A stretch of DNA of 64,000 nt. It comes from Comamonadaceae bacterium (GTDB lineage: Bacteria > Pseudomonadota > Gammaproteobacteria > Burkholderiales > Burkholderiaceae_C). The translations under genes were made by a program, and so were the position numbers. The stretch is from positions 111,932 to 175,931 of the forward strand of contig JAIYBZ010000009.1 of assembly GCA_027488255.1 (NCBI GenBank), in the 5' to 3' direction. This document shows, one piece after another, positions 9,612 through 18,695 of the stretch. Under the pieces are notes generated by a model. It was not told the DNA's origin. It did not search any database and was given only the letters and a program-made list of their open reading frames with translations. Every line of letters starts with the position of its first letter. The first letter of the stretch is position 1.

Positions 9612-11021
9612 TCAGTGAGGCGTGAAGGTCACGCGGTCAGGAACGGGTTTGGGTGTCCCCAACTTGCTCCACCAAGGCATCAACAAGAAGAATCCGAAGT
9701 AGAACAAAGAGCCCACTTGAGAAACACGCTCACCAATTGGCGATGGAGGTTGCACGCCCAAGTAGCCCAAGACCAAGAAGTTGATCACGAACACAGCGTA
9801 CAAATACTTGTGCCAGTCGGGACGGTAGCGGATCGACTTGACCGGGCTGTTGTCCAACCAAGGCAAGAAGAACAAGATCACGACCGCACCACCCATCACC
9901 ACCACACCCCAGAACTTGGCGTCAATGGCCAACATCAGGGCCGAGATGACCAAGGCAGCGCCGATGACAGCGCCTTTCAGCAGTGTGGGCATCTTGCCTT
10001 TGGCCACAGCCAAGTAGGCACCAATGACCACGCAAGCAATCAAGGCGTACATCATTTCGCTGGTGATGGCACGCAGCATGGAATAAAACGGCGTGAAGTA
10101 CCAGACCGGTGCAATGTGCAAAGGTGTAGTCAGCGGATCGGCCGGAATAAAGTTGTTGTATTCGAGGAAGTAACCACCGAATTCAGGCGCGAAGAACACG
10201 ATGGCTGTGAACGCCATCAAGAACACGCTCACCCCCATGATGTCGTGCACCGAGTAGTAGGGGTGGAAAGGAATGCCGTCCAATGGATGGCCTTGCGCAT
10301 CTTTGGGCGCGTTGGGGCCTTTGATTTCAACGCCGTCGGGGTTGTTCGAGCCGACTTCGTGCAAGGCGATGATGTGCGCCACAACCAAGCCCAACAAGAC
10401 CAAGGGCACCGCAATCACGTGGAAGCTGAAGAAGCGGTTCAGAGTGGCATCACCCACCACGAAATCGCCACGAATCAACAAAGCCAAGTCAGGGCCAATG
10501 AAAGGAATGGCCGAGAACAAGTTCACGATCACTTGCGCGCCCCAGTAGGACATTTGGCCCCAAGGCAGCAAATAGCCCATGAACGCTTCAGCCATCAGGC
10601 ACAAGAAGATGGCGCAACCAAAGATCCACACCAGCTCGCGTGGCTTGCGGTAGCTGCCATAAATCAGGCCACGGAACATATGCAGATACACCACCACAAA
10701 GAAGGCGGAGGCGCCAGTGGAGTGCATGTAACGAATCAGCCAGCCCCAAGGCACATCGCGCATGATGTATTCCACCGAGGCAAATGCCAAGGCAGCATCA
10801 GGCTTGTAGTGCATGACCAGAAAGATACCGGTCACGATCTGGATCACCAGCACCAGCAAAGCCAGCGAGCCGAAGAAGTACCAGAAGTTGAAGTTTTTAG
10901 GCGCGTAGTACTCGGACAAATGTTCCTTGTACAACTTAGAAGCTGGGAAGCGGTTGTCAACCCAGTTGAGCAGTTTTTCGCCAGCGGAGGCGTTGGGGGA
11001 AATTTCTTTGAATTCAGCCAT
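9612..11021 (-). CDS. petB: Cytochrome b subunit of the bc1 complex
   Basis: Cytochrome b holds the two b haems and both quinone sites of the bc1 complex in the inner membrane. The product has 469 residues with at least eight hydrophobic segments, the paired-histidine helices around YMHSTGASAFFVVVYLHMF and SFHVIAVPLVLLGLVVAHI, the WGATVI-like YWGAQVIVNLFSAIPFIG region and the PEFGGYF (PEWY-like) Qo loop. I place the start at ATG 11021 because a perfect GGAG lies six bases before it; an in-frame ATG four codons upstream (11033) overlaps the petA stop. Confidence 0.95.
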   Translation of the reverse strand: MAEFKEISPNASAGEKLLNWVDNRFPASKLYKEHLSEYYAPKNFNFWYFFGSLALLVLVIQIVTGIFLVMHYKPDAALAFASVEYIMRDVPWGWLIRYMHSTGASAFFVVVYLHMFRGLIYGSYRKPRELVWIFGCAIFLCLMAEAFMGYLLPWGQMSYWGAQVIVNLFSAIPFIGPDLALLIRGDFVVGDATLNRFFSFHVIAVPLVLLGLVVAHIIALHEVGSNNPDGVEIKGPNAPKDAQGHPLDGIPFHPYYSVHDIMGVSVFLMAFTAIVFFAPEFGGYFLEYNNFIPADPLTTPLHIAPVWYFTPFYSMLRAITSEMMYALIACVVIGAYLAVAKGKMPTLLKGAVIGAALVISALMLAIDAKFWGVVVMGGAVVILFFLPWLDNSPVKSIRYRPDWHKYLYAVFVINFLVLGYLGVQPPSPIGERVSQVGSLFYFGFFLLMPWWSKLGTPKPVPDRVTFTPH

Positions 11022-11032
11022 GTTGTTCTCCA

Positions 11033-11629
11033 TCAGGCCTTCTTGTCTTCACCAATGAGCAGCTTGGTGTCAGACAGGTACATGTGCGGAGGCACTTCGA
11101 GGTTATCCGGCGCAGGCTTGTTCTTGAACACACGGCCGGCCAAGTCGAAGGTCGAACCATGGCAAGCGCACAAGAAACCACCATTCCAGTCATCGGGCAA
11201 GGAAGGCTGTGGGCCCGTTGAGAACTTGTCGCCAGGCGAGCAACCCAAGTGCGTGCAGATCCCCACCGCCACCATGATTTCTGGCTTGATAGAGCGGTGG
11301 CCATTTTTGGCGTATTCGGGTGTGGGGTAAGCGGTGCGGTCCGATGCGGGATCGGCCAACTGCGCCTCCACTTTTTTCAACGATTCGAGCTGCTCGGGAG
11401 AGCGCTTCATGATCCAAACGGGTTTGCCGCGCCATTCGACGGTCAACTTTTCACCCGGGTTCAAAGCGGAAATATCCACCTCGACCGCCGCACCAGCCGC
11501 TTTGGCTCGTTCGGAAGGTTGAAAACTGCTGACGAAGGGGGTGGCCACAAAGCCAGCGCCTACGGCACCTGCGCAACCGGAGGCAATCAGCCAGGTCCGT
11601 TTGCTGCTGTCGACTGGGGTGTCACTCAT
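11033..11629 (-). CDS. petA: Rieske iron-sulfur subunit of the bc1 complex
   Basis: The Rieske protein carries a 2Fe-2S cluster that takes the first electron from ubiquinol. The 198-residue product has ligands Cys125/His127 in CTHLGC and Cys154/His157 in CACHGS, with Cys130 and Cys156 as the disulfide pair. Its N-terminal anchor is a Tat-type leader with KR at residues 10-11 (SKRTWLIAS) instead of RR, a substitution known for some Tat-dependent Rieske proteins. It is the first gene of petABC, with a 222-base upstream region that must hold the promoter; I cannot pick a clear hexamer pair there. Confidence 0.96.
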   Translation of the reverse strand: MSDTPVDSSKRTWLIASGCAGAVGAGFVATPFVSSFQPSERAKAAGAAVEVDISALNPGEKLTVEWRGKPVWIMKRSPEQLESLKKVEAQLADPASDRTAYPTPEYAKNGHRSIKPEIMVAVGICTHLGCSPGDKFSTGPQPSLPDDWNGGFLCACHGSTFDLAGRVFKNKPAPDNLEVPPHMYLSDTKLLIGEDKKA

Positions 11630-11851
11630 GGGAATCCTCTAGCGAGTCGTTATCAGGGTCAACCCGCGATTGTAGCGGAGAGAATCAGTCACCCGACTTA
11701 CAAATCGCCTCAGCGGGGTCATCGCGCGGCACCCACACGCGCGGCCTGCCGATTTCGTGATTTTTAAAGCTGTTTGATGAAGCAATTGAACTATTTTGTC
11801 CTCAAATTTGACAAATAGAACCTTGCGCCAAGCAGGCCCTTTGGGGCGTCA

Positions 11852-12943
11852 TCAGACGGCCGCTGGCTGCTTTGGCGCCAGGCCCACCATGCCCCGGGCC
11901 ATCGCAATGGCTTGAATCAAACTGCGCGCATCGGCCACACCTTGGCCCGCGATATCCATTGCCGTGCCGTGGTCTGGGCTGGTTCTGACCAGCGGCAATC
12001 CCAGCGTCACATTGACCCCCATTTCAACCCCCAGGTATTTCACGGGGATCAAGCCCTGATCGTGGTACATCGCGATGACCACATCAAACGCTTGCCGCCC
12101 ATCGGCTTGCTTGCGCGCCCGCATGAACACCGTGTCGGGCGCAAAAGGACCATGAACATCCAGACCTTCTTTTTGCGCTGTGGCCAAGCAGGGTTGCAAG
12201 ATCTCAATTTCTTCCTGGCCAAACAAGCCCCCCTCGCCTGCGTGTGGATTAACGCCTGCCACTGCGATGCGCGGTCGACGGCCCAAGACAGGCGTCAAGG
12301 ACGCATCGGTGATGCGCAAAGTTTGCAAAACGCCGTCAAAAGAAATGGCCTCTAGGGCCTCGCGCAAGGCCATGTGAATGCTGACCAAAACCACCCGCAA
12401 TTCGTCGTTGGCCAACATCATGCGCACTGGCATTTGGGACAGTGCCACCCCTGTGTGCCGCGCCGCTTCCGCCTGCAACAACTCGGTGTGTCCCGGGTAT
12501 TGGTTGTAAGGCGCGCCTGCGGCATGCAGCGCTTCTTTGTGCAGGGGTGCCGTGACCAGCGCCGCCACCTCACCGCGCAAAGCGGCACGGGTGGCCCAAA
12601 GCACCGCCTCTCCTGCCAATTGCCCTGCACGCCCGTCAATTTGGCCCCAAGGCAAGACAGGGGCCTCTGGCACCACTTGCAGCACGGGCAAGCAGCCGGG
12701 TGGCACTTGCAGGGCTTCTGCCGCGCGCTCGATCTCGCACACGGGAAACGCCGGGGTGGTTTGAACCAAAGCCATGGCTCGGCGCATCAGCCCCACATCT
12801 CCCGCCACAAAACAGCCTTGGGTGAGTTCTGGGGCCTCGCACCAAGCACGGGCCACGATCTCGGGGCCAATGCCGCAGGGATCTCCCGGCGTGATGGCCA
12901 TGGGCCGACTCAAAGCGGCTGGCGAAGAAGACAAGTGGGACAT
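11852..12943 (-). CDS. pdxA: 4-hydroxythreonine-4-phosphate dehydrogenase
   Basis: PdxA oxidises 4-phosphohydroxy-L-threonine in the DXP-dependent route to pyridoxal phosphate. The 363-residue product contains ITPGDPCGIGPEI near the start, a metal-ligand H in GHTELL, and the conserved MYHDQGLIPVKYLG motif. The start at 12943 yields an N-terminal extension relative to the E. coli enzyme (329); ATG at 12901 (MAITPGDP) is an alternative. The NIF3-like gene ends 25 bases upstream, so both are likely cotranscribed. Confidence 0.93.
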   Translation of the reverse strand: MSHLSSSPAALSRPMAITPGDPCGIGPEIVARAWCEAPELTQGCFVAGDVGLMRRAMALVQTTPAFPVCEIERAAEALQVPPGCLPVLQVVPEAPVLPWGQIDGRAGQLAGEAVLWATRAALRGEVAALVTAPLHKEALHAAGAPYNQYPGHTELLQAEAARHTGVALSQMPVRMMLANDELRVVLVSIHMALREALEAISFDGVLQTLRITDASLTPVLGRRPRIAVAGVNPHAGEGGLFGQEEIEILQPCLATAQKEGLDVHGPFAPDTVFMRARKQADGRQAFDVVIAMYHDQGLIPVKYLGVEMGVNVTLGLPLVRTSPDHGTAMDIAGQGVADARSLIQAIAMARGMVGLAPKQPAAV

Positions 12944-12968
12944 GGTGCGCAAAGTTGGCGGTGGCCGT

Positions 12969-13721
12969 TCAGGCCGGGTTGTCGATCTCGATGAATTGGT
13001 GCTGCAGCCCCAAATTTTGTGCGACATGTGCAGCCAAGGCGGGTGCCCCATATCGTTCGGTGGCATGGTGGCCGCAAGCCAAAAATGCAACACCCGTTTC
13101 ACGCGCCAAATGGGCTTGCGGCTCAGAGATTTCGCCAGTGATGAACGCATCAACACCCTGCGCAATGGCCGCCTCAAAATAGCTTTGCGCGCCGCCCGAG
13201 CACCACGCCACACGCCGAACGGGTCGGTCATGGTGTCCGACACAAGTCACCGCGCGACCCAGCGTGGCGGCGACATGGTCCGCCAGCGCTTGTGGGCCAG
13301 ACCACACGCCCTCGCCTTGGCCTAAAAAGCCCAAATCTTGCTCACCAAAACGGCCCTGCGCTTGCAAGCCCAACACCCGCGCCAATTGGGCGTTGTTGCC
13401 CCATGTGGGGTGGGCATCCAGGGGCAAGTGGTAGGCAAACAAATGGATGCCGTGGGCCAGCAGCAAGCGCAAGCGCTCGCGCATCCAGCCGGTGACACGC
13501 CCATCTTGGCCGCGCCAAAACAGCCCATGGTGCACCACGATGGCATCGGCTTCAGCGGCGATCGCCGCTTCGATCAAGGCCCGGCTGGCGGTCACACCGC
13601 TTACCAAACGGCGAATGTCACGGTCGCCTTCGACCTGCAGCCCATTGGGGCCGTAGTCGCGAAATTTTTCGGGTTGGAGCAAAGCATCAAAGGCTTGACC
13701 CAAAGTGTGAGCATCGGTCAT
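12969..13721 (-). CDS. NIF3/YbgI-like dinuclear metal protein (DUF34)
   Basis: NIF3-like proteins form toroids with a dinuclear metal site; E. coli YbgI belongs here and a GTP cyclohydrolase I type 2 label is often attached without firm proof. The 250-residue product has the typical ligands in VVHHGLFW, in YHLPLDAHP and near the C-terminus in CGHHATERYG, plus the family opening YGPNGLQVEG. The ATG at 13721 is chosen; a TTG two codons upstream is possible. It is divergent from the DegS-like protease gene and cotranscribed with pdxA. Confidence 0.88.
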   Translation of the reverse strand: MTDAHTLGQAFDALLQPEKFRDYGPNGLQVEGDRDIRRLVSGVTASRALIEAAIAAEADAIVVHHGLFWRGQDGRVTGWMRERLRLLLAHGIHLFAYHLPLDAHPTWGNNAQLARVLGLQAQGRFGEQDLGFLGQGEGVWSGPQALADHVAATLGRAVTCVGHHDRPVRRVAWCSGGAQSYFEAAIAQGVDAFITGEISEPQAHLARETGVAFLACGHHATERYGAPALAAHVAQNLGLQHQFIEIDNPA

Positions 13722-13806
13722 GGGCAAAAAGCTTTCTTTCTTGAGTGTCTATTGTGGCGCAGGCTCACGTGCTCAGGAAAGCCATGAATCAAGGACAATC
13801 TCCCCC

Positions 13807-14955
13807 ATGAAACGCTTATGGTTACTTTTTTCCCAATGGGTGACGGTCTTGCTGGCCCTCTGGTTTGTCGTGGCCACCCTGCAACCCGAATGGCTGCGCA
13901 GTGCCCGACGCTCGGCTGAGGGCATGACGTTGTTGCAGGCCCCAAGCGGATCGGTCTTGAGCCGCCCCGCTGGAAGCCTGAGTGCCCCCGCCCGACTGGC
14001 CTCACCGGCTGTCGTCAGCATCAACACCAGCAAATCCAACACAGCGGGACAAGAGCCTTGGTTTAGGTTTTTCTACGGGCCACAAGAAGAGCAACGGCCC
14101 ACGGGCTTGGGCAGTGGCGTCATCGTCAGCCCCGAAGGCCATATCCTGACCAACAACCATGTGATCGAGGACGCCGACGACATCGAGGTGGTGTTGGCCG
14201 ATGGCAGAAAGACCGTGGCCAAAGTCATTGGCACCGACCCCGACACCGACTTGGCTTTGCTGAAAATCGAATTGGACAAATTGCCGGTGATCGTGTTGGG
14301 CACAACACAAGATTTGCAGGTGGGCGATGTCGTGTTGGCCATTGGCAACCCCTTTGGCGTGGGTCAAACCGTGACATCGGGCATCGTCAGCGCGCTGGGC
14401 CGAAGCCAATTGGGCATCAACACGTTTGAAAACTTTATTCAAACCGATGCGGCAATCAACCCAGGCAACTCTGGCGGCGCTTTGGTCGACGTGAATGGCC
14501 ACCTGATGGGCATCAACACCGCCATTTACTCGCGCTCAGGAGGCAGCATGGGCATCGGCTTTGCCATTCCCATGGCCACGGCCCAACAGGTCATGCAAGA
14601 CTTGCTGAAAAACGGCAAAGTCATCCGAGGTTGGATTGGCGTTGAACCGCAAGACATGTCGGCCGAATTGGCGGAAAGTTTTCAATTGCCCAAGTCAGGC
14701 CAAGGTTTGCCTGAAGGGGTGGTCATCACCGGCGTGCTGAAAAACGGGCCCGCCGCCAGCGCGGGTATTCGCCCGGGGGATGTGATCGTGAAAGTGGCCG
14801 GAACTCCCGTACGCAACGTGGCCGAACTGCTGACCCAAATTGCCGGTTTAAAACCCGGCGTCCCCACCGAATTGAATGTGCTGCGCCGTCAAGGCGAAAT
14901 CAATTTGCGTTTGACGCCCGGCGAGCGCCCCACCAAGACCCCACAACGCCGTTGA
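13807..14955 (+). CDS. Membrane-anchored HtrA-family serine protease (DegS/DegQ-like, one PDZ)
   Basis: HtrA proteases act in the periplasm on misfolded proteins or in envelope-stress signalling. The 382-residue product has an uncleaved-looking N-terminal hydrophobic helix (about 5-24), a trypsin-like domain with His118 (TNNHVIED), Asp148 (TDLALLK) and Ser222 (GNSGGALV), and a single PDZ domain (about 265-370). One PDZ plus an anchor is the DegS layout, while DegP and DegQ have two PDZ domains. Whether it cleaves an RseA homologue is unknown, since no rpoE/rseA lies nearby. It is convergent with tatC. Confidence 0.88.
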   Translation: MKRLWLLFSQWVTVLLALWFVVATLQPEWLRSARRSAEGMTLLQAPSGSVLSRPAGSLSAPARLASPAVVSINTSKSNTAGQEPWFRFFYGPQEEQRPTGLGSGVIVSPEGHILTNNHVIEDADDIEVVLADGRKTVAKVIGTDPDTDLALLKIELDKLPVIVLGTTQDLQVGDVVLAIGNPFGVGQTVTSGIVSALGRSQLGINTFENFIQTDAAINPGNSGGALVDVNGHLMGINTAIYSRSGGSMGIGFAIPMATAQQVMQDLLKNGKVIRGWIGVEPQDMSAELAESFQLPKSGQGLPEGVVITGVLKNGPAASAGIRPGDVIVKVAGTPVRNVAELLTQIAGLKPGVPTELNVLRRQGEINLRLTPGERPTKTPQRR

Positions 14956-14998
14956 TCCCACGAGGTGGCGCCAAACGCGAGAGGCCCAATCGGCGCGT

Positions 14999-15781
14999 TC
15001 AGGCCTCTGGGGTTTCTGGGGCTTGGGTGTGCTTGATGAAAATCTGCGCTGCCCAAATGCCCAATTCATAGAGCAGACACATGGGGATGGCCAAGGCCAA
15101 TTGGGACACCACATCAGGAGGGGTCACCACGGCGGCAATGACAAAAGCCAAGACCACAAAGTAGCCGCGGAAATCCTTCAGCTTGGCGATCGTCACCACA
15201 CCCATGCGGGCCAGCACCACCACCGCCACCGGGACTTCAAAGGCCAAGCCAAAGGCCAAGAACATGGTCAACACAAAACTCAGGTAGGCCTCAATGTCTG
15301 GCGCTGCCGTGATGCTTTTGGGCGCAAAGCTCTGGATGAAGCTGAACACTTGGCCAAAAACAAAAAAGTAACAAAAAGCCACGCCAATAAAAAAGAGCAC
15401 CGTGCTGGAAACCACCAGCGGCATCACCAATTTTTTCTCATGGGCATACAAGCCGGGTGCAATGAACGCCCACACTTGGTACAGCACCATGGGCAAGGCG
15501 ATCAAGAAGGCCGTCATCATCAAAATCTTGAGCGGCACCATAAACGGCGAGATCACCGAGGTGGCGATCAGGGTCGCGCCTTTGGGCAAATGGACAATCA
15601 GCGGGGCCGCCAAGATGTCGTAGAGCTCGCCGGGGCCAGGGTAAATCGCCAATGCGGCCGCAGCAATGGCCACTGCGGCCACCGCCCAGATGAGCCGATC
15701 GCGCAATTCGATCAAGTGCGCCACGAACGGTTGCTCAGAACCGGCAAGTTCGTCTTCAGGCTTGGATTGAGGGTCAGACAT
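14999..15781 (-). CDS. tatC: Sec-independent translocase subunit TatC
   Basis: TatC is the polytopic receptor that, with TatB, recognises twin-arginine signals of folded proteins. The 260-residue product has six hydrophobic segments and the conserved N-terminal FVAHLIELRDRL and the FxxFxF-like regions. The ATG at 15781 gives the usual SDPQ start; a GTG at 15826 that would overlap the tatB stop is also open. It is the last gene of tatABC and ends tail to tail with the protease gene, with a short AACGCG/CGCGTT inverted repeat at the junction. Confidence 0.95.
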   Translation of the reverse strand: MSDPQSKPEDELAGSEQPFVAHLIELRDRLIWAVAAVAIAAAALAIYPGPGELYDILAAPLIVHLPKGATLIATSVISPFMVPLKILMMTAFLIALPMVLYQVWAFIAPGLYAHEKKLVMPLVVSSTVLFFIGVAFCYFFVFGQVFSFIQSFAPKSITAAPDIEAYLSFVLTMFLAFGLAFEVPVAVVVLARMGVVTIAKLKDFRGYFVVLAFVIAAVVTPPDVVSQLALAIPMCLLYELGIWAAQIFIKHTQAPETPEA

Positions 15782-15822
15782 GGCGAATGAGATTGGAAGA
15801 CAGCACCAGCGGTGCGCGGTCG

Positions 15823-16290
15823 TCACAGTGAGTTAAGAGACTTTGGCCGGTAACGCGCCACACGAGCAGCCCCCGAAAGGGCTTTGGTGCGAACGCCCGA
15901 ACGCGCCTTGTACCACTGGGGTACAGCACCCCGTTTGAGGCGCCAATTTTTGTCCGGGTTTTTGTAGGTGGGCGGAGGCGTCTCGAGTTCAGGCAACTCA
16001 GAGGTCAGCCCCGCTGTGGTCTCGGCCCAGTCTTTTTCAAAATCTGAGGTGGTCGTCTGAACCGTCTGTTCGACATCGCGAGCAGCAGCGTCCATCGACT
16101 CTTTCATTTTCTTGAGCTCTTCCAGGTCCATGGACCGGTTGACCTCGGCCTTGACATCGGCCACATAGCGCTGTGCTTTGCCAAGCAAGGTGCCCAAAGT
16201 GCGCGCCACCTTGGGCAATTTTTCAGGGCCGATGACGATCAACGCCACCACGCCAATCAGCGCAATCTTGGAAATGCCTAAATCAAGCAC
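15823..16290 (-). CDS. tatB: Twin-arginine translocase subunit TatB
   Basis: TatB has one N-terminal transmembrane helix (about 5-21, ending in [14 protein letters not shown]) and an amphipathic helix, and forms the substrate-receptor complex with TatC. The 155-residue product shows this layout with a long charged, flexible tail. It lies 26 bases after tatA and 41 before tatC. The E-K-L-P motif distinguishes it from TatA. Confidence 0.94.
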   Translation of the reverse strand: MLDLGISKIALIGVVALIVIGPEKLPKVARTLGTLLGKAQRYVADVKAEVNRSMDLEELKKMKESMDAAARDVEQTVQTTTSDFEKDWAETTAGLTSELPELETPPPTYKNPDKNWRLKRGAVPQWYKARSGVRTKALSGAARVARYRPKSLNSL

Positions 16291-16316
16291 AGTGCAGCGT
16301 TCGGTCGATCAAGCCA

Positions 16317-16556
16317 TCAAGACTTGGTTTTGGCTTCCACATCGATGGTGGTTTTTTCAGCTTGCGCTGTAGAACCGACTTGGCCCGCCACTGGCGCAGA
16401 CTCTTCGGGCTTGTTCCCGCCGTCTTTCATGCCGTCTTTGAAACCTTTGACTGCACCACCCAAGTCAGAACCCATGTTCTTGAGCTTTTTGGTGCCAAAC
16501 ACCATCACCACGATCAACAACACGATCAGCCAGTGCCAAATGGAAAAGGTACCCAT
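16317..16556 (-). CDS. tatA: Twin-arginine translocase subunit TatA
   Basis: TatA oligomers form the transport passage of the Tat system. The 79-residue product has the N-terminal helix [17 protein letters not shown], the [21 protein letters not shown] hinge and amphipathic helix, and a polar tail, all typical of TatA. A good AGGAGA lies just before the ATG on the minus strand. The 105-base gap from hinT carries a 7-bp inverted repeat (16616-16631) and may hold a separate promoter. Confidence 0.95.
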   Translation of the reverse strand: MGTFSIWHWLIVLLIVVMVFGTKKLKNMGSDLGGAVKGFKDGMKDGGNKPEESAPVAGQVGSTAQAEKTTIDVEAKTKS

Positions 16557-16661
16557 GAATATCTCCTAACGTAGATGCAGGATTCTATAGGGTGAAGTCC
16601 CTTGAATCCGATCTGCCTTGCCGGGGCAAGGAAATGAAAGCAATTGAGGCAAAAATTGAGG

Positions 16662-17018
16662 TCAACCTCTGATCCAAGGCCTCGGCCCGCCCATGACATG
16701 CATGTGCAAATGGTGCACTTCTTGTCCGCCTTCTGTGCCATTGTTAACCACGATCCTGAAGCCCCCCTCGGGATAAGGGTTGCAACCCTCTTGCATGGCC
16801 AATCGGGGGGCCAAGGTCATCATGTGCCCCATCAACCCCGCATGCTCCGGGGCGAGGTGGGCCATGGAAGGGATGTGCAACTTGGGAATGATCAAGAAAT
16901 GAATGGGCGCCCACGGCGCAATGTCATGAAAAGCAAACACATGCTCGTCTTCGTGCACCTTTTTTGAGGGGATTTGACCGGCAATGATTTTGCAAAAAAT
17001 ACAAGAACTGTCGTGCAT
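16662..17018 (-). CDS. hinT: HIT-family nucleotide hydrolase (HinT-like)
   Basis: HinT-type enzymes hydrolyse AMP linked to amines, for example purine nucleoside phosphoramidates. The 118-residue product has CIFCKIIAG at the start, the histidine triad H103-L-H105-M-H107, and a C-terminal tryptophan segment. It lies between hisE and tatA on the same strand, an order common in Burkholderiales. The gene may be part of the his transcript, as only 66 bases separate it from hisE. Confidence 0.92.
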   Translation of the reverse strand: MHDSSCIFCKIIAGQIPSKKVHEDEHVFAFHDIAPWAPIHFLIIPKLHIPSMAHLAPEHAGLMGHMMTLAPRLAMQEGCNPYPEGGFRIVVNNGTEGGQEVHHLHMHVMGGPRPWIRG

Positions 17019-17084
17019 GATGAAGGTTCAATCTAATGAATTTGATCTCAAGAGCTTGATCTAAAGTGTTCAATAGGGCAGGCT

Positions 17085-17477
17085 TTATTCGCCCAATCGC
17101 TCGCGCTCCTGCACTTTGCGCAGGGCCTTTTCTTCTAAGCCGCTCAGGCCTTCACGCCGCGCCAGCTCTTGCACCACATCGGCCGGCGTCAGCCCATAGT
17201 GGGCCAAAGCGATCATGCTGTGAAACCACAAATCGGCCACTTCGTACACCAACTTGGACGGGTCACCGCCGTGCTCGATGTCTTTGGCGGCCATGACGGT
17301 TTCGGTGGCCTCTTCGCCAATTTTCTTCAAAAAGGCATCGGGCCCTTTGTGCAGCAGGCGCGCCACATAACTTTTCTCGGGGTCGCCGCCATGAATGGCC
17401 TTGCGACTTTCGATGATGGCCGCCAGGCGTGCCAAAGTGTCTTCCGAGGAGGGTGCCAAGGGTTTGTTCAGGCTCAT
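17085..17477 (-). CDS. hisE: Phosphoribosyl-ATP pyrophosphatase
   Basis: HisE hydrolyses phosphoribosyl-ATP to phosphoribosyl-AMP, step two of histidine synthesis. The 130-residue product carries the MazG-like helices with [12 protein letters not shown] and [13 protein letters not shown], whose acidic residues bind magnesium. The ATG at 17477 lies 5 bases after the hisI stop. HisE and HisI are separate proteins here, unlike the fused HisIE of enterobacteria. Confidence 0.95.
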   Translation of the reverse strand: MSLNKPLAPSSEDTLARLAAIIESRKAIHGGDPEKSYVARLLHKGPDAFLKKIGEEATETVMAAKDIEHGGDPSKLVYEVADLWFHSMIALAHYGLTPADVVQELARREGLSGLEEKALRKVQERERLGE

Positions 17478-17482
17478 GGCGT

Positions 17483-17872
17483 TCACTTGTAAATGGTTTC
17501 GGGGTCTTTCAAGACCGGTTCGGTTGCCTGCCATTGATCGGCCTGCAGACTCTGGAAAAAACAGCTGTGGCGACCTGTGTGGCAGGCAATGCCCGGCTCA
17601 TGGCCCAGTTGGGTGACTTTGAGCAACACCACATCGTGGTCGCAATCGAGGCGAATGTCGTGCACCGTTTGCACATGGCCAGACTCTTCGCCCTTGAACC
17701 ACAGCTTGTTGCGGGAACGGCTGAAATAGACCGCCCGCTTCAGCTCGGCCGTCTTTTGCAGCGCCTCGCGGTTCATCCAAGCAAACATCAGCACATCGCC
17801 AGTGTCTTTTTCTTGGGCAATCACAGGCACCAAGCCTTGGTCGTCCCATTTGATGTGATCGAGCCAGTTCAT
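17483..17872 (-). CDS. hisI: Phosphoribosyl-AMP cyclohydrolase
   Basis: HisI opens the purine ring of phosphoribosyl-AMP, step three of the pathway. The 129-residue product has [12 protein letters not shown], the [15 protein letters not shown] motif, and the zinc cysteines in DCDHD and [10 protein letters not shown]. The ATG at 17872 lies 2 bases past the hisF stop; a TTG two codons upstream would overlap it. It is monofunctional and followed by hisE. Confidence 0.95.
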   Translation of the reverse strand: MNWLDHIKWDDQGLVPVIAQEKDTGDVLMFAWMNREALQKTAELKRAVYFSRSRNKLWFKGEESGHVQTVHDIRLDCDHDVVLLKVTQLGHEPGIACHTGRHSCFFQSLQADQWQATEPVLKDPETIYK

Positions 17873-17874
17873 CG

Positions 17875-18675
17875 TCAAAGCCTGACCTGAATGCCGCGCT
17901 CGCGCATGCGCGTCTTGGCTTGTTGCACGGTGTACTCACCGTAGTGGAAGATACTCGCCGCCAGCACGGCATCCGCACCGCCGATGCTCACACCATCGGC
18001 CAGGTGGTCGAGGTTGCCCACGCCCCCTGAGGCGATCACGGGTACGCTGACCGCGTCGCTCACAGCGCGGGTCAAGGCCAAATCAAAGCCGCTTTTAGTG
18101 CCGTCGCGGTCCATGCTGGTGAGCAAAATTTCTCCTGCCCCGTATTCGGCCATTTGCGCAGCCCAAGCCACCGCATCCAAGCCCACATTTTTACGGCCGC
18201 CGTGGCTGTACACATCCCAACCGGGACCCATTGGCAAGCCATGGGGACCCGGGCGCTGTTCGTCTTCTGGGGATCGGCGTTTGGCATCAATGGCCACCAC
18301 GATGCACTGCGCGCCGTATTTTTGAGACGCGTCGCGGATCACCTGTGGGTTGGCAATGGCCGCTGAATTGAAGCTGGTTTTGTCGGCACCGGCATTGAGC
18401 AAACGGCGCACATCGTCCACCGTGCGCACACCGCCGCCCACGGTCAAGGGAATGAACACTTGGCTGGCCACGGCCTCGATGATGTGCAAGATCACATCGC
18501 GCCCATCGCTGGTGGCGGTGATGTCCAAAAATGTCAGTTCATCGGCCCCTTGCTCGTTGTAGCGGGCCGCGATTTCAACCGGATCGCCTGCATCGCGCAG
18601 TTCGACAAAATTAACGCCCTTCACCACGCGACCGCCGGTCACGTCGAGGCAAGGGATGATGCGTTTGGCGAGCAT
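17875..18675 (-). CDS. hisF: Imidazole glycerol phosphate synthase cyclase subunit
   Basis: HisF uses ammonia from HisH to convert PRFAR to imidazole glycerol phosphate and AICAR. The 266-residue TIM barrel starts [11 protein letters not shown] with catalytic Asp11 and has the second catalytic Asp in [15 protein letters not shown], plus phosphate-binding VGGGVRT and ASGGVGN. A longer frame extends 20 codons upstream, but the ATG at 18675 matches the family start. It follows the inserted mutarotase gene by 20 bases. Confidence 0.96.
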   Translation of the reverse strand: MLAKRIIPCLDVTGGRVVKGVNFVELRDAGDPVEIAARYNEQGADELTFLDITATSDGRDVILHIIEAVASQVFIPLTVGGGVRTVDDVRRLLNAGADKTSFNSAAIANPQVIRDASQKYGAQCIVVAIDAKRRSPEDEQRPGPHGLPMGPGWDVYSHGGRKNVGLDAVAWAAQMAEYGAGEILLTSMDRDGTKSGFDLALTRAVSDAVSVPVIASGGVGNLDHLADGVSIGGADAVLAASIFHYGEYTVQQAKTRMRERGIQVRL

Positions 18676-18695
18676 GCGCGTTCTCTTTTCAGTTC

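Noticed and set aside
9606..11330. 574-codon antisense frame across petB and petA
   Set aside because: Histidine- and glutamine-rich translation of the reverse strand of membrane-helix codons; no motif.
11795..11815. TTTGTC/GACAAA inverted repeat upstream of petA as a regulator site
   Set aside because: Six-base arms with a nine-base gap in AT-rich DNA are expected by chance, and no known operator fits.
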